This document shows positions 10,901 through 17,561 of a stretch of DNA of 64,000 nucleotides, piece after piece; position 1 is the stretch's first letter, and every line of letters begins with the position of its first letter. A program made the position numbers and the translations under genes. The notes beneath the pieces are model-generated. The model did no database searches, was not told the origin of the DNA, and was given only the letters and a program-made list of their open reading frames with translations. The stretch is taken from positions 558,001 to 622,000 of the forward strand of contig NC_089466.1 of assembly GCF_029203305.1 (NCBI RefSeq), in the 5' to 3' direction. Origin of the DNA: Yamadazyma tenuis (lineage: Eukaryota; Ascomycota; Pichiomycetes; Serinales; Debaryomycetaceae).

Positions 10901-11484
10901 ATAGCACACACCCCAATTTTACCAACATATGGGAGTTTGGGTCCAATAACCTCTTTGTGAATAGACACTTTTCTCGAAGCACTCGAGGAATTGGAGATGG
11001 TCTTGTTCAAGATAGGAAAATCTGCTCCACTGGACGTCGAGTTTGATCTTGACTTCAAAGGGTTCAGATTGGTCGAGTTTGATCTGGTATTTGAGTCAAA
11101 AGGAGTACCAACACTAACTGGATCAAGTACCACGGGGCCCTCGTGGATAGCAGATAAATGAGACTCATCGATCACTCCAGATTGTAAAGGAGAAGAAGAG
11201 TTGTCGCCAGCTATGATTCCTACCCCATCCTCGGAGTTTGTCTTCGGAGTAAAGCCTTCAAGCATAGGAGCTATGGAAGCCATGGCAGTTTTGGTTTCAG
11301 ATACAACAAATGTATCAGTTATTATCTTTTCGGTTCTGCTTACCACCGAAGGGTTTTGAGTGGGAGATAAGTTCAAGGGGGACATGGGCTGAGTGAGGTT
11401 AGATTCTGCTCCATAACCATTTACCTCAATAGGAATAGGATTGGTGGGACTAGCAGGAGTAGATACAACTGGTAGCTGTGGCAT
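7972..11484 (-). CDS. VIP1: Inositol hexakisphosphate/diphosphoinositol-pentakisphosphate kinase (PPIP5K)
   Basis: The product (1170 residues; S. cerevisiae Vip1 is 1146) makes 1-position inositol pyrophosphates (1-InsP7, InsP8) used in phosphate signalling. The first ~185 residues are Ser/Thr/Asn-rich and probably disordered. An N-terminal alpha/beta lobe begins around 'GKIGVCAMDAK', and the ATP-grasp kinase domain runs to about residue 540. A histidine-acid-phosphatase-like domain follows, opening with RHADRTPKQK (Arg561, His562), which hydrolyses the 1-phosphate in family members. A low-complexity Ser/Asn insert (about 910-965) interrupts the phosphatase-like half. The gene is complete from ATG 11484. 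The next gene, PRS1, lies in the same orientation 323 bp upstream of this start. Confidence 0.96.
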   Translation of the reverse strand: MPQLPVVSTPASPTNPIPIEVNGYGAESNLTQPMSPLNLSPTQNPSVVSRTEKIITDTFVVSETKTAMASIAPMLEGFTPKTNSEDGVGIIAGDNSSSPLQSGVIDESHLSAIHEGPVVLDPVSVGTPFDSNTRSNSTNLNPLKSRSNSTSSGADFPILNKTISNSSSASRKVSIHKEVIGPKLPYVGKIGVCAMDAKVMSKPCRRILNRLIENGEFETVIFGDKVILDESIENWPTCDFLISFFSTGFPLDKAISYVNYRKPYMINDLVFQKALWDRRLVLAILDHLKVPTPYRLEISRDGGPQLDEVLEVKLREAGFTEEKIQNLTDQPEAEWEMVDDDTLKVNGKIIRKPYVEKPVDGEDHNVYIYYPTSTGGGGRRLFRKIGNKSSEFDPELTTPRTEGSYIYETFMDTDNFEDVKAYTVGAGFCHAETRKSPVVDGIVRRNTHGKEIRFITQLSDEEKIMAQNISNTFKQTICGFDLLRVLNKSYVIDVNGFSFVKDNNDYYDSCSSILRNLFIEAKKSRDLIKDKIPPSKKLLNKSQFEEKEQKWVFKGMVSVIRHADRTPKQKFKYSFRSPLFISLLKGHKEEVIIREVPDLQVVLETVKIAEAKKLEDLKKLKQLRTALEKKMNFPGTKIQLKPSLSKDDPEFVEKVQFILKWGGEPTHSAKYQATDVGEQLRQNIKLLNREALKDVKVYTSSERRVIASAHLASMALLGYDKDQDELPGDFMTIRKDLLDDSNAAKDLMDKVKKKLKPLLRQGAEAPPQFTWPPKMPQPFVVIKRVCQLMNFHKKLMEYNFENKDVSSFQESWCCGEDSTLFKERWDKLFQEFTTVEKTHPSKISELYDTMKYDALHNRSFLQNVFSYDPKDEKLIQLLSETCGDTVNLSGLVSEYPINILAMNNFKIPNESSSGPNSTSPSKNNSTNNLINISGGGHAAGSLGWVLKDATETIENSSKNNQSNTRKLENSNANPFDHPTFARLRELYRLSKVLFDFICPQEYGIKDEEKLDIGLLTSLPLARQILNDIQDIRKNDTPGVSMYFTKESHIYTLLNVLYESQIPMQIARNALPELDYLSQITFELFEAGDRNSPSGKKLSIRLSLSPGCHTQDPLDVQLDDDHYIGCIPRINLTRHLDMDFVTHKLRSRFTRVSLPKKFTPVNISSPLMNAL

Positions 11485-11807
11485 GGCTATTAATTTAAAA
11501 GACCCTGCTTTAATGAAAAAGAAGTGAAATTTGGTGCGACCTGATAAGATTCCTTCGTATATTCTCGTTAATTGTTAAAACTGTCCCAAGTGGTACCGGC
11601 CATCATACAAAAAAGTTGGCGATTATTGCGAGAGACTTGTTCCTATTTAATGTTCCAACGCTCCGTTAGTACTATCATTTATTGAAGAAATGAGTACTGC
11701 ATCCCAAAAGTGGATGCATCGTTGGGGAAGAAATGTTTTCTACGCATGAATATTCATGTATTCATTTCAAGTCACGATAATAAATAGAATGGCAAACTCA
11801 AACAAGC
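11485..11807. other. Intergenic region, VIP1 upstream and PRS1 downstream
   Basis: This stretch of 323 bp separates the PRS1 stop (minus strand) from the VIP1 ATG (minus strand). It must hold the PRS1 3' end and the VIP1 promoter. It is AT-rich, and I see no convincing TATA box, repeat or RNA gene. Confidence 0.4.
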
Positions 11808-13046
11808 TTATTCAAAGGCTGCCAAAGAGTCGAATAACACCGAAATCGACTCACCAAAGTGATCTCTTCTGATGCACTCGGCGAAAATTGGTGACACATC
11901 AATCACGCTCAATTTCTTGTTTTGCTCAATTCTTTCCTTAGATATTGGATAAGTGTTGGTCACAACAATTTTGTCGATACAACTACTCTCGTTTAAAGTT
12001 TCCAAGCATTTGTCTTGGAAAAGCCCATGGGTTCCCAAGATGTAGACTGATTTTGCCCCGCAGTTCATTCTTAAATGTTCAGCAGCTGCGATAAAAGACC
12101 CTGGCTTGTCAATCATATCATCCAATATTATGGCTGGTTTATCATTGACATCACCCACTAATGTGATTAATTTTTCTTGTGACGTCAATGTCAACTCATC
12201 TTCATCATCAGAGTTATCAGCATCATAAGAGCCACCTAATGCATCCGAGTCCAAAATAGGAGTCTTCTCGGGATGACTTTGAGGATCTGGATTTCCCCCT
12301 GCTTGATAATCATCGTCAACAACATGCCCTTGAACAATTCTGGCAGTTTGCATTTCGCTTACAATGTTGTCCTCTTCTTCATCAGCAGTCTTGGAGGCCC
12401 GAGATGTCTTGAGATTCTTCTTTTTATTCTTGCTTGAATATCCATCGTGAGTTCTTCTCCTATCAGTGTGAATCATAGCGAAATTGATCTTCAAAGCATC
12501 TGCTAAAGTGGTGACTCGTTTGGTTCCACCAGGATTCTTGGATACCACCACAGCCTTTTCCCATTCGGGAACATTGTGACGAATCCAACGAGCCAACGTG
12601 GGTGCTCCAAATAAGTTATCCACCGGTTTGGTGAAGAAACCTTGCATTTGGGAGGCATGTAAGTCCATCGACACCACATGATCTGCACCTGCCATGATTA
12701 ACAAATTGGCCAACATTCTGGCGGTGATGGCCCCTCTGTGTTTCTTCATCTTGGATTGCTTGGAATATGGGAATTGAGGAATAACAGCGGTGATTTTATT
12801 GGCAGACCCACCCCGACAAGCAGATATTAAAATCAATAACTCCATTATGTGGTCGTTGATTTCAGGTGACCCACTTTGAATTATATATACATCTTCATCT
12901 CTGACAGACACACCAATTTGAACCGAAGTTTCTCCATTGGAAAACTTTTTTAAGCTACATGGGGCTGGTTCCACTCCTAACCTTTCACATACCAATCTTC
13001 CCAACTCAGGGTGGGAGGACCCCACAAAAACTTTACACTTTCTCAT
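11808..13046 (-). CDS. PRS1: Ribose-phosphate pyrophosphokinase (PRPP synthetase) subunit
   Basis: The enzyme makes PRPP from ribose 5-phosphate and ATP, feeding nucleotide, His and Trp synthesis. I start it at ATG 13046, giving 412 residues that open MRKCKVFVG as in S. cerevisiae Prs1. The frame runs 19 codons further upstream to a GTG, but with no ATG. Both phosphoribosyltransferase-like halves are present, including SMDLHASQMQGFF and the ribose-5-phosphate loop LDDMIDKPGSF. Between them is an acidic insertion of about 100 residues (roughly 215-310). This matches the non-homologous region of Prs1, which in S. cerevisiae links PRPP synthetase to cell-wall integrity signalling. The insert and the overall match favour PRS1 over PRS2-4; PRS5 has different inserts. 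It is head-to-head with BER1, 224 bp apart. Confidence 0.93.
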   Translation of the reverse strand: MRKCKVFVGSSHPELGRLVCERLGVEPAPCSLKKFSNGETSVQIGVSVRDEDVYIIQSGSPEINDHIMELLILISACRGGSANKITAVIPQFPYSKQSKMKKHRGAITARMLANLLIMAGADHVVSMDLHASQMQGFFTKPVDNLFGAPTLARWIRHNVPEWEKAVVVSKNPGGTKRVTTLADALKINFAMIHTDRRRTHDGYSSKNKKKNLKTSRASKTADEEEDNIVSEMQTARIVQGHVVDDDYQAGGNPDPQSHPEKTPILDSDALGGSYDADNSDDEDELTLTSQEKLITLVGDVNDKPAIILDDMIDKPGSFIAAAEHLRMNCGAKSVYILGTHGLFQDKCLETLNESSCIDKIVVTNTYPISKERIEQNKKLSVIDVSPIFAECIRRDHFGESISVLFDSLAAFE

Positions 13047-13270
13047 ATCTTGATTGTTTTTGTACGCGGTGGTATTAGTAGATGATGCTGTATTAGAGTC
13101 CACTATACTAAATACAGTAGTATCAATACTGGAAGAAGACGTCAGTTTGCAGGATTTATAAAAGATTTTTCTGGCTTATTACTTTCGCTCATCGAGACAA
13201 TCGCAGTGCGCGGTCGTGCGAATCATTATTTTATCTAATTTGTTCCGTAGGAACTAGGTATTTTCCTGAT

Positions 13271-14026
13271 ATGCCGCCGGAGCAGATGCTTGATCCTACA
13301 AAAACCCCCCGATCTTCGATCGAAATGTTTACTGATAAGGAAATGGAGGGAATTCTTAGCAGACTACAGTGTTCCTGTCAAGAAATACGTGGTTCTGAAG
13401 TGTTTGAGCGACTATCTAAATCCATCAACCTTAACATAAACGACATTCGATGTCTTGCGCTTGGGTCACCGACACAAAGTACCCCAGCATTGTACCAGCT
13501 TGCACTATTGATGGAGTTGAAGAAGCTAACAACTGCGAAGGTGTCGGTATATGATCCAATTTTCACATCTTCAGATTTGAAGCTATTTTCACATCTCGAG
13601 ATAACCCCAACAAAAGAACATCCCAGTACTCTTACAGCTTCTACTCTATATTATCTTCCACATGCTGATTTGAGCATCACAGAAGAACTTTTCAAAGATA
13701 AGTCTCCGGCTTTCATGTTGGGTAATGATGTTTTTTCTCACACAAATCGATTATCCAAAGTTGAACTCCACACAAAGTACAAGATTCTTTCCCACATCGT
13801 TTATGTTGCCGACAACTCGTGTCAAGGAGCACCAGAAATAACAGACGGGTTTGAACCTGTGGTGGCTCGTTCCAGAAAGCGAGCCAATAAGCTCAAATAT
13901 ACTCCACCGCCAATCAAGTATACCTTTGATGAAATGTACTTTAGTAAGGTTGAAATCACTCCTATCGGAGAGCTTGGCCAATGGCAAAATGCATTTAGTG
14001 ACCTTGCTCTACATATAATTAGATGA
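13271..14026 (+). CDS. BER1: SRR1-like domain protein
   Basis: The product is 251 residues, nearly all one SRR1-like domain. The family core is visible as CLALGSPTQS (about 62-71) followed by QLALL and YDPIFTSSDLK. A 'TLYYLPHADLSI' stretch comes next, and then LGNDVF. S. cerevisiae Ber1 is implicated in microtubule-related (benomyl) processes and plant SRR1 in clock and light signalling; the biochemical activity is not established. The start at ATG 13271 is the first in the frame. The upstream 224 bp shared with PRS1 contain a GCGCG core at 13208-13212. Its stop lies 79 bp from the SKN7 stop, tail-to-tail. BER1 and VIP1 are also close neighbours in S. cerevisiae. Confidence 0.85.
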   Translation: MPPEQMLDPTKTPRSSIEMFTDKEMEGILSRLQCSCQEIRGSEVFERLSKSINLNINDIRCLALGSPTQSTPALYQLALLMELKKLTTAKVSVYDPIFTSSDLKLFSHLEITPTKEHPSTLTASTLYYLPHADLSITEELFKDKSPAFMLGNDVFSHTNRLSKVELHTKYKILSHIVYVADNSCQGAPEITDGFEPVVARSRKRANKLKYTPPPIKYTFDEMYFSKVEITPIGELGQWQNAFSDLALHIIR

Positions 14027-14105
14027 TACGGAACCCGGTAATCCTTTATTTTACACATTATTTACATTAATAACACAATTGACTTTTGATTTTTCTTTCT
14101 AACTT

Positions 14106-15758
14106 TCATTGAAGTCGTTGTTTCTTCAACAATGGATCTCCCACACCACCCAGTAAAAAATCTGATGGTTGTGGTACCGCCGGCTGGTCAGAGGCATGGA
14201 CAGGTGATTGAGCGGGAGCCTGAACCATTGAAGTTTGATCATCGGAAGGAGGAGACTGTTGAGGTGGAGCTGGAACCAGAGAAGGAGCCGTAGTACTCGA
14301 TGATCCACCTGTTAGCAAGTGTTTGGCCAAGATAGAGTACAAGTCATCTTTGGTGAAAGGTTTGGCTAGAATATCAGACATTCCATTTTGAAGATAGTTA
14401 ACGAGATCATTGTCTTCGATATTCCCAGTCATAGCTATGATAGGAGTGCGAGTATCGAATGAACGGATAACACTGGTAGCTGTAGCCCCGTCTAAGTTGG
14501 GCATCACGATATCCATCAACACCAAGTCATATTTTGTCTTTTCCACTGTGGAGATGGCATTTAAACCATCCGTTACCACGGTCACCTGACATCCATACTT
14601 TACCAAAAACTTCCGGCAAAGTTGAATACATACATTGTCATCTTCCACAAGTAAAACGTGAAACTTAGGATTCGGAATACTTGTAGTAATAATACTTTGA
14701 CTAGGAGGCGTATTCGCAGGTACCGGACGGTTCTGGGGCGATTGCAGCTCTTTTACCAATGAGGTTGGGCCATTACCAAATGCAGCTGGTGTGGGTTGCG
14801 CGATCGGTGCAGCGGCATCTGGCGACTGAAGTTGAGTATGGCTCTGGTTTCTAGTATGGGATGAGTGTGTCTGTTGCAGTTGGATTGGCTGTTGCGGTGT
14901 TAGGCCCTGGCCTAGTGACTGGGGCCCGGAAAAAGCATAATCTAGTTTATCACCATAAGATTGTGTTGGGGCCTGAGTTACAGCACTTGGTACAGTACCA
15001 GTTTCCAAACGAGTAGGAGTAGGGCCAGCGCCAGGAACAGCCTGAGAACCATTAGTATTACCAATCAAGTCAGGGTTAGGAAAGTCAAGTGGAGGTAGTT
15101 TTATTCCCATTTGTGCCAACGAATTAATCATCAAGTTAATTGAGTTGAAATTTCGTTCTTCAAACGATTTAACCGTTACCATATGATCCATCAAATGTTT
15201 ATATTTCGATTTCAAGGTTGATAATTGATGCGACAACGAGGTGTTATCGCCTTGAAGATATTCCACTTGCTCCTCTAATTTCATTACCCGTTGAAATAAC
15301 GCTTCAGAAGCGACAGAAGACGGTACCAAGGCACCTCCATTACCAGGGGCCAGTTTTTTGGAATTGGTACCTTTACGCTTGATATTATCCAATGCTTCAC
15401 GATCGTTGACGCGGAATTCTGGGTGTTTGAACTCCCAAGCATCATCACCATATTCATAGTTCCTCTTTGCTTCATTCGAAATCTTCACCTTGTGGAAGTC
15501 GTATTTGTTAAGTTGACGAACAAAACTTGCCAAATTGCTGTGCTTGAAATGACGAGGTAGTATTTCCTTGGTGAACTCATTAGTATCAATTACCACAAAT
15601 GAATCTCCATCTTTTGTCCATCTCACAACATTTTTATAGCTATCTTCTTGAAGCATTTGAAATAGCTTTTTGACAAAGTCGTTAGACCCTCCTTGATGGG
15701 ACAGACTAGTCGGGTGAAGACTGTCACTAGGTTCTTCACTTTTGATAACTTTCGACAT
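14106..15758 (-). CDS. SKN7: HSF-type transcription factor with response-regulator receiver
   Basis: Skn7 is the nuclear response regulator of the Sln1-Ypd1 phosphorelay and a partner in oxidative-stress, osmotic and cell-wall responses. The 550-residue protein has an HSF-type winged-helix DNA-binding domain at about 26-130 (FVKKLFQMLQ ... FVRQLNKYDFHKV). A short coiled coil follows at about 165-205, then a Gln/Pro-rich linker. The receiver domain is at about 365-485, with VEDDNVC for the acidic pocket, phospho-acceptor Asp416 in LVLMDIVMP, Thr in AMTGN and the conserved Lys in AKPFT. A Pro/Gln/Ser tail ends the protein. ATG 15758 is the natural start. All catalytic residues are present, so it should be phosphorylatable. 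About 970 bp of upstream sequence separate it from SLX1. Confidence 0.97.
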   Translation of the reverse strand: MSKVIKSEEPSDSLHPTSLSHQGGSNDFVKKLFQMLQEDSYKNVVRWTKDGDSFVVIDTNEFTKEILPRHFKHSNLASFVRQLNKYDFHKVKISNEAKRNYEYGDDAWEFKHPEFRVNDREALDNIKRKGTNSKKLAPGNGGALVPSSVASEALFQRVMKLEEQVEYLQGDNTSLSHQLSTLKSKYKHLMDHMVTVKSFEERNFNSINLMINSLAQMGIKLPPLDFPNPDLIGNTNGSQAVPGAGPTPTRLETGTVPSAVTQAPTQSYGDKLDYAFSGPQSLGQGLTPQQPIQLQQTHSSHTRNQSHTQLQSPDAAAPIAQPTPAAFGNGPTSLVKELQSPQNRPVPANTPPSQSIITTSIPNPKFHVLLVEDDNVCIQLCRKFLVKYGCQVTVVTDGLNAISTVEKTKYDLVLMDIVMPNLDGATATSVIRSFDTRTPIIAMTGNIEDNDLVNYLQNGMSDILAKPFTKDDLYSILAKHLLTGGSSSTTAPSLVPAPPQQSPPSDDQTSMVQAPAQSPVHASDQPAVPQPSDFLLGGVGDPLLKKQRLQ

Positions 15759-16730
15759 ATTCAGTTATGGGTAAAAATATTGCTGTCGCTCAGGGGCGCC
15801 GCTAGCAGCAACAGATGAATGAAGGTTGAATGAATTGGAAAGAAGGGGTTGTGGGCGGAGGCGGAGGCGGGATGAGGAGATGAGTCGGGATGAATTTAAT
15901 TATTAATGGAGTTTCTGATTTTGATGCTCAAGCGAAGCTCTTCAAATTAATTTCTGGTTAAGTTTTGAAAATTTCCAACTAGGTTAATTGGTTGTTGTCA
16001 ATGAAAACTTTACAAACAAAAACGCTGCGGTTGAGTCGCGCAAAAGTTTCAGTGATATTTATAGATTACGTCCTGGCCGCACCATTGTGGTATAAGCGGA
16101 TTGTCGTAAGTTTCCGAGACATTTTGGCGCGCAGATTTTGCAGCATTTTCCTAAACGCAAGAGCCTAAACTGGGGGGATGATTGGATCTCAAAGACAAGT
16201 AATCTTTCGCAGTTAGGGGAAAGATATCAGATTCAAGTAGCATAGATATATATTCTTTCTAAAATAAGAAATATAAGAAAAAATTGAAACGGCGCTCCTA
16301 AGTTTTGGCTAAAGATGATTTGACGCATTTAAGGTTCAAAGTTTGTTGGCTTTGTAAAAATGCTTTCACTCGTCCAAATTTTGAGTAGTTACTAGTGTTT
16401 TATATTATAACGGATTTGAGCTGCAATGTCAGACAATTTGCAAAGTTTGAATTTCGCAGGTTTTAAAACCTAAAAGCCCATAAGCCAAGATGAAGATGCC
16501 ATGTTGACCGATCAATCTGTCATTCTTCATGTTATTGACTACGAAGCATTTATTTACACCAATTATTTGAATAGAATTATAATGATTATAAGCTTTACGC
16601 CAAAATATGTACTGAACTATCAATTCCGAGTTAGGGATATTTAAGAATTTGGTAAAGAAAATTTCAGTCTTTTTGCGATCGAGCATTTCGCACTGCTCAA
16701 TTTGCAACTTGTTTACCACTCATTTCGCTC
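15759..16730. other. Intergenic region, divergent SKN7/SLX1 promoter
   Basis: This 972-bp stretch lies between the SKN7 and SLX1 start codons. It contains a purine/G-rich tract (15851-15894), a CGCGC core in GTCGCGCAAAAG (16037-16041) and a GCGCGC block (16127-16132). A minus-strand frame at 16429-16719 opens with GTG, has no recognisable motifs and sits directly against the SLX1 ATG. I do not call it a gene. No tRNA-like element was seen. Confidence 0.5.
15851..15894. repeat. G/purine-rich GGCGGA-repeat tract with GATGAG copies
   Basis: The tract shows three tandem-like GCGGAG/GCGGGA units followed by two GATGAG copies and a GGGATGA. It lies about 95-135 bp upstream of the SKN7 ATG. The plus strand carries several closely spaced GG runs that could support a two-tier quadruplex. 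It could equally be a cluster of transcription-factor sites; GATGAG is the core of the PAC element. Confidence 0.5.
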
Positions 16731-17561
16731 ATGTCACAGGATGAAAGGCATTTATCACAGCTATCACAATCCAATAAAACGGTACATGTGATACCATTTT
16801 ACACGGTCTATCTTCTTCAGTCAGGTCCACGGTTACAGCTGTTTTACATTGGTTCCACGCCTAATCCGTGTCGTCGCCTTCGCCAACATAATGGTGAACT
16901 CCAAAGTGGCGCTTATAGAACTCGCAAGGACGGATTTCGACCATGGCATTTTGCCGCCATAATCACAGGCTTCCTGTCCAAAATTTCAGCCTTACAGTTT
17001 GAACATGCCCTCCAACATCCTCATAGCACTCGCCATATCCCAGACAATAAGCGTGTTTCTCGATCCAAATCTGGAGGCAGATCGGTCCATCTCAAGCTAG
17101 CCAACATCAGACTCCTAGTTTCAAGCAGATACTTTGGTCACCTCGGTCTTTGCGTCAATATCTTCAGTTTTCATATCTTAGATGTTTGGAACGCAAATAA
17201 GCATTCTATAGAGTATGAGAACATGCGATTTTGGGACAAAGGCTACGATGAGTTCGTAGGGGAACTCGAAGTGGGGGATTTTCACATGGTGAAGGATGCA
17301 TGTGAGAATCTTCAGAATAAGCTAATGCAAATTACCCACTGTACTGGTTGTGGTGGATCCATAGATATGATGCCAGAACACGAACAAAATTCTTTACCAT
17401 TACCAGCCATTACTTTATGTGTGTGCCAAAATGTGTATCATCTACGGTGTCTTTCAGACGAAATACTACCTAAATACGTGCATTGTAAGATATGTGGGGG
17501 TAAGCTGGACTGGTTCCGACTTGCAATGGTAGCCACCCAGGCTAGAAGTGCTTTCTTGTGA
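16731..17561 (+). CDS. SLX1: Structure-specific endonuclease subunit SLX1
   Basis: Slx1 is the GIY-YIG nuclease of the Slx1-Slx4 complex, which cuts branched DNA at stalled forks and rDNA. The 276-residue protein shows the nuclease module near its N-terminus: VYLL for the GIY position, then FYIGSTPNPCRRLRQHNG with the catalytic Arg, and LQFEHALQHP with the catalytic Glu. The C-terminal Cys/His cluster (CTGCGG, CVCQNVYHLRC, CKICGG) is the SLX1-type RING/PHD-like zinc finger. ATG 16731 gives a family-typical short leader. The stop codon (17559-17561) directly abuts the stop codon of ROT2 on the other strand. The two genes are also a convergent neighbouring pair in S. cerevisiae (YBR228W/YBR229C), which supports both calls. 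Confidence 0.95.
   Translation: MSQDERHLSQLSQSNKTVHVIPFYTVYLLQSGPRLQLFYIGSTPNPCRRLRQHNGELQSGAYRTRKDGFRPWHFAAIITGFLSKISALQFEHALQHPHSTRHIPDNKRVSRSKSGGRSVHLKLANIRLLVSSRYFGHLGLCVNIFSFHILDVWNANKHSIEYENMRFWDKGYDEFVGELEVGDFHMVKDACENLQNKLMQITHCTGCGGSIDMMPEHEQNSLPLPAITLCVCQNVYHLRCLSDEILPKYVHCKICGGKLDWFRLAMVATQARSAFL

Noticed and set aside
16429..16719. Minus-strand frame of 96 codons directly before SLX1
   Set aside because: It opens with GTG, not ATG (first ATG about 11 codons in), shows no family motif, and occupies the SLX1 promoter.
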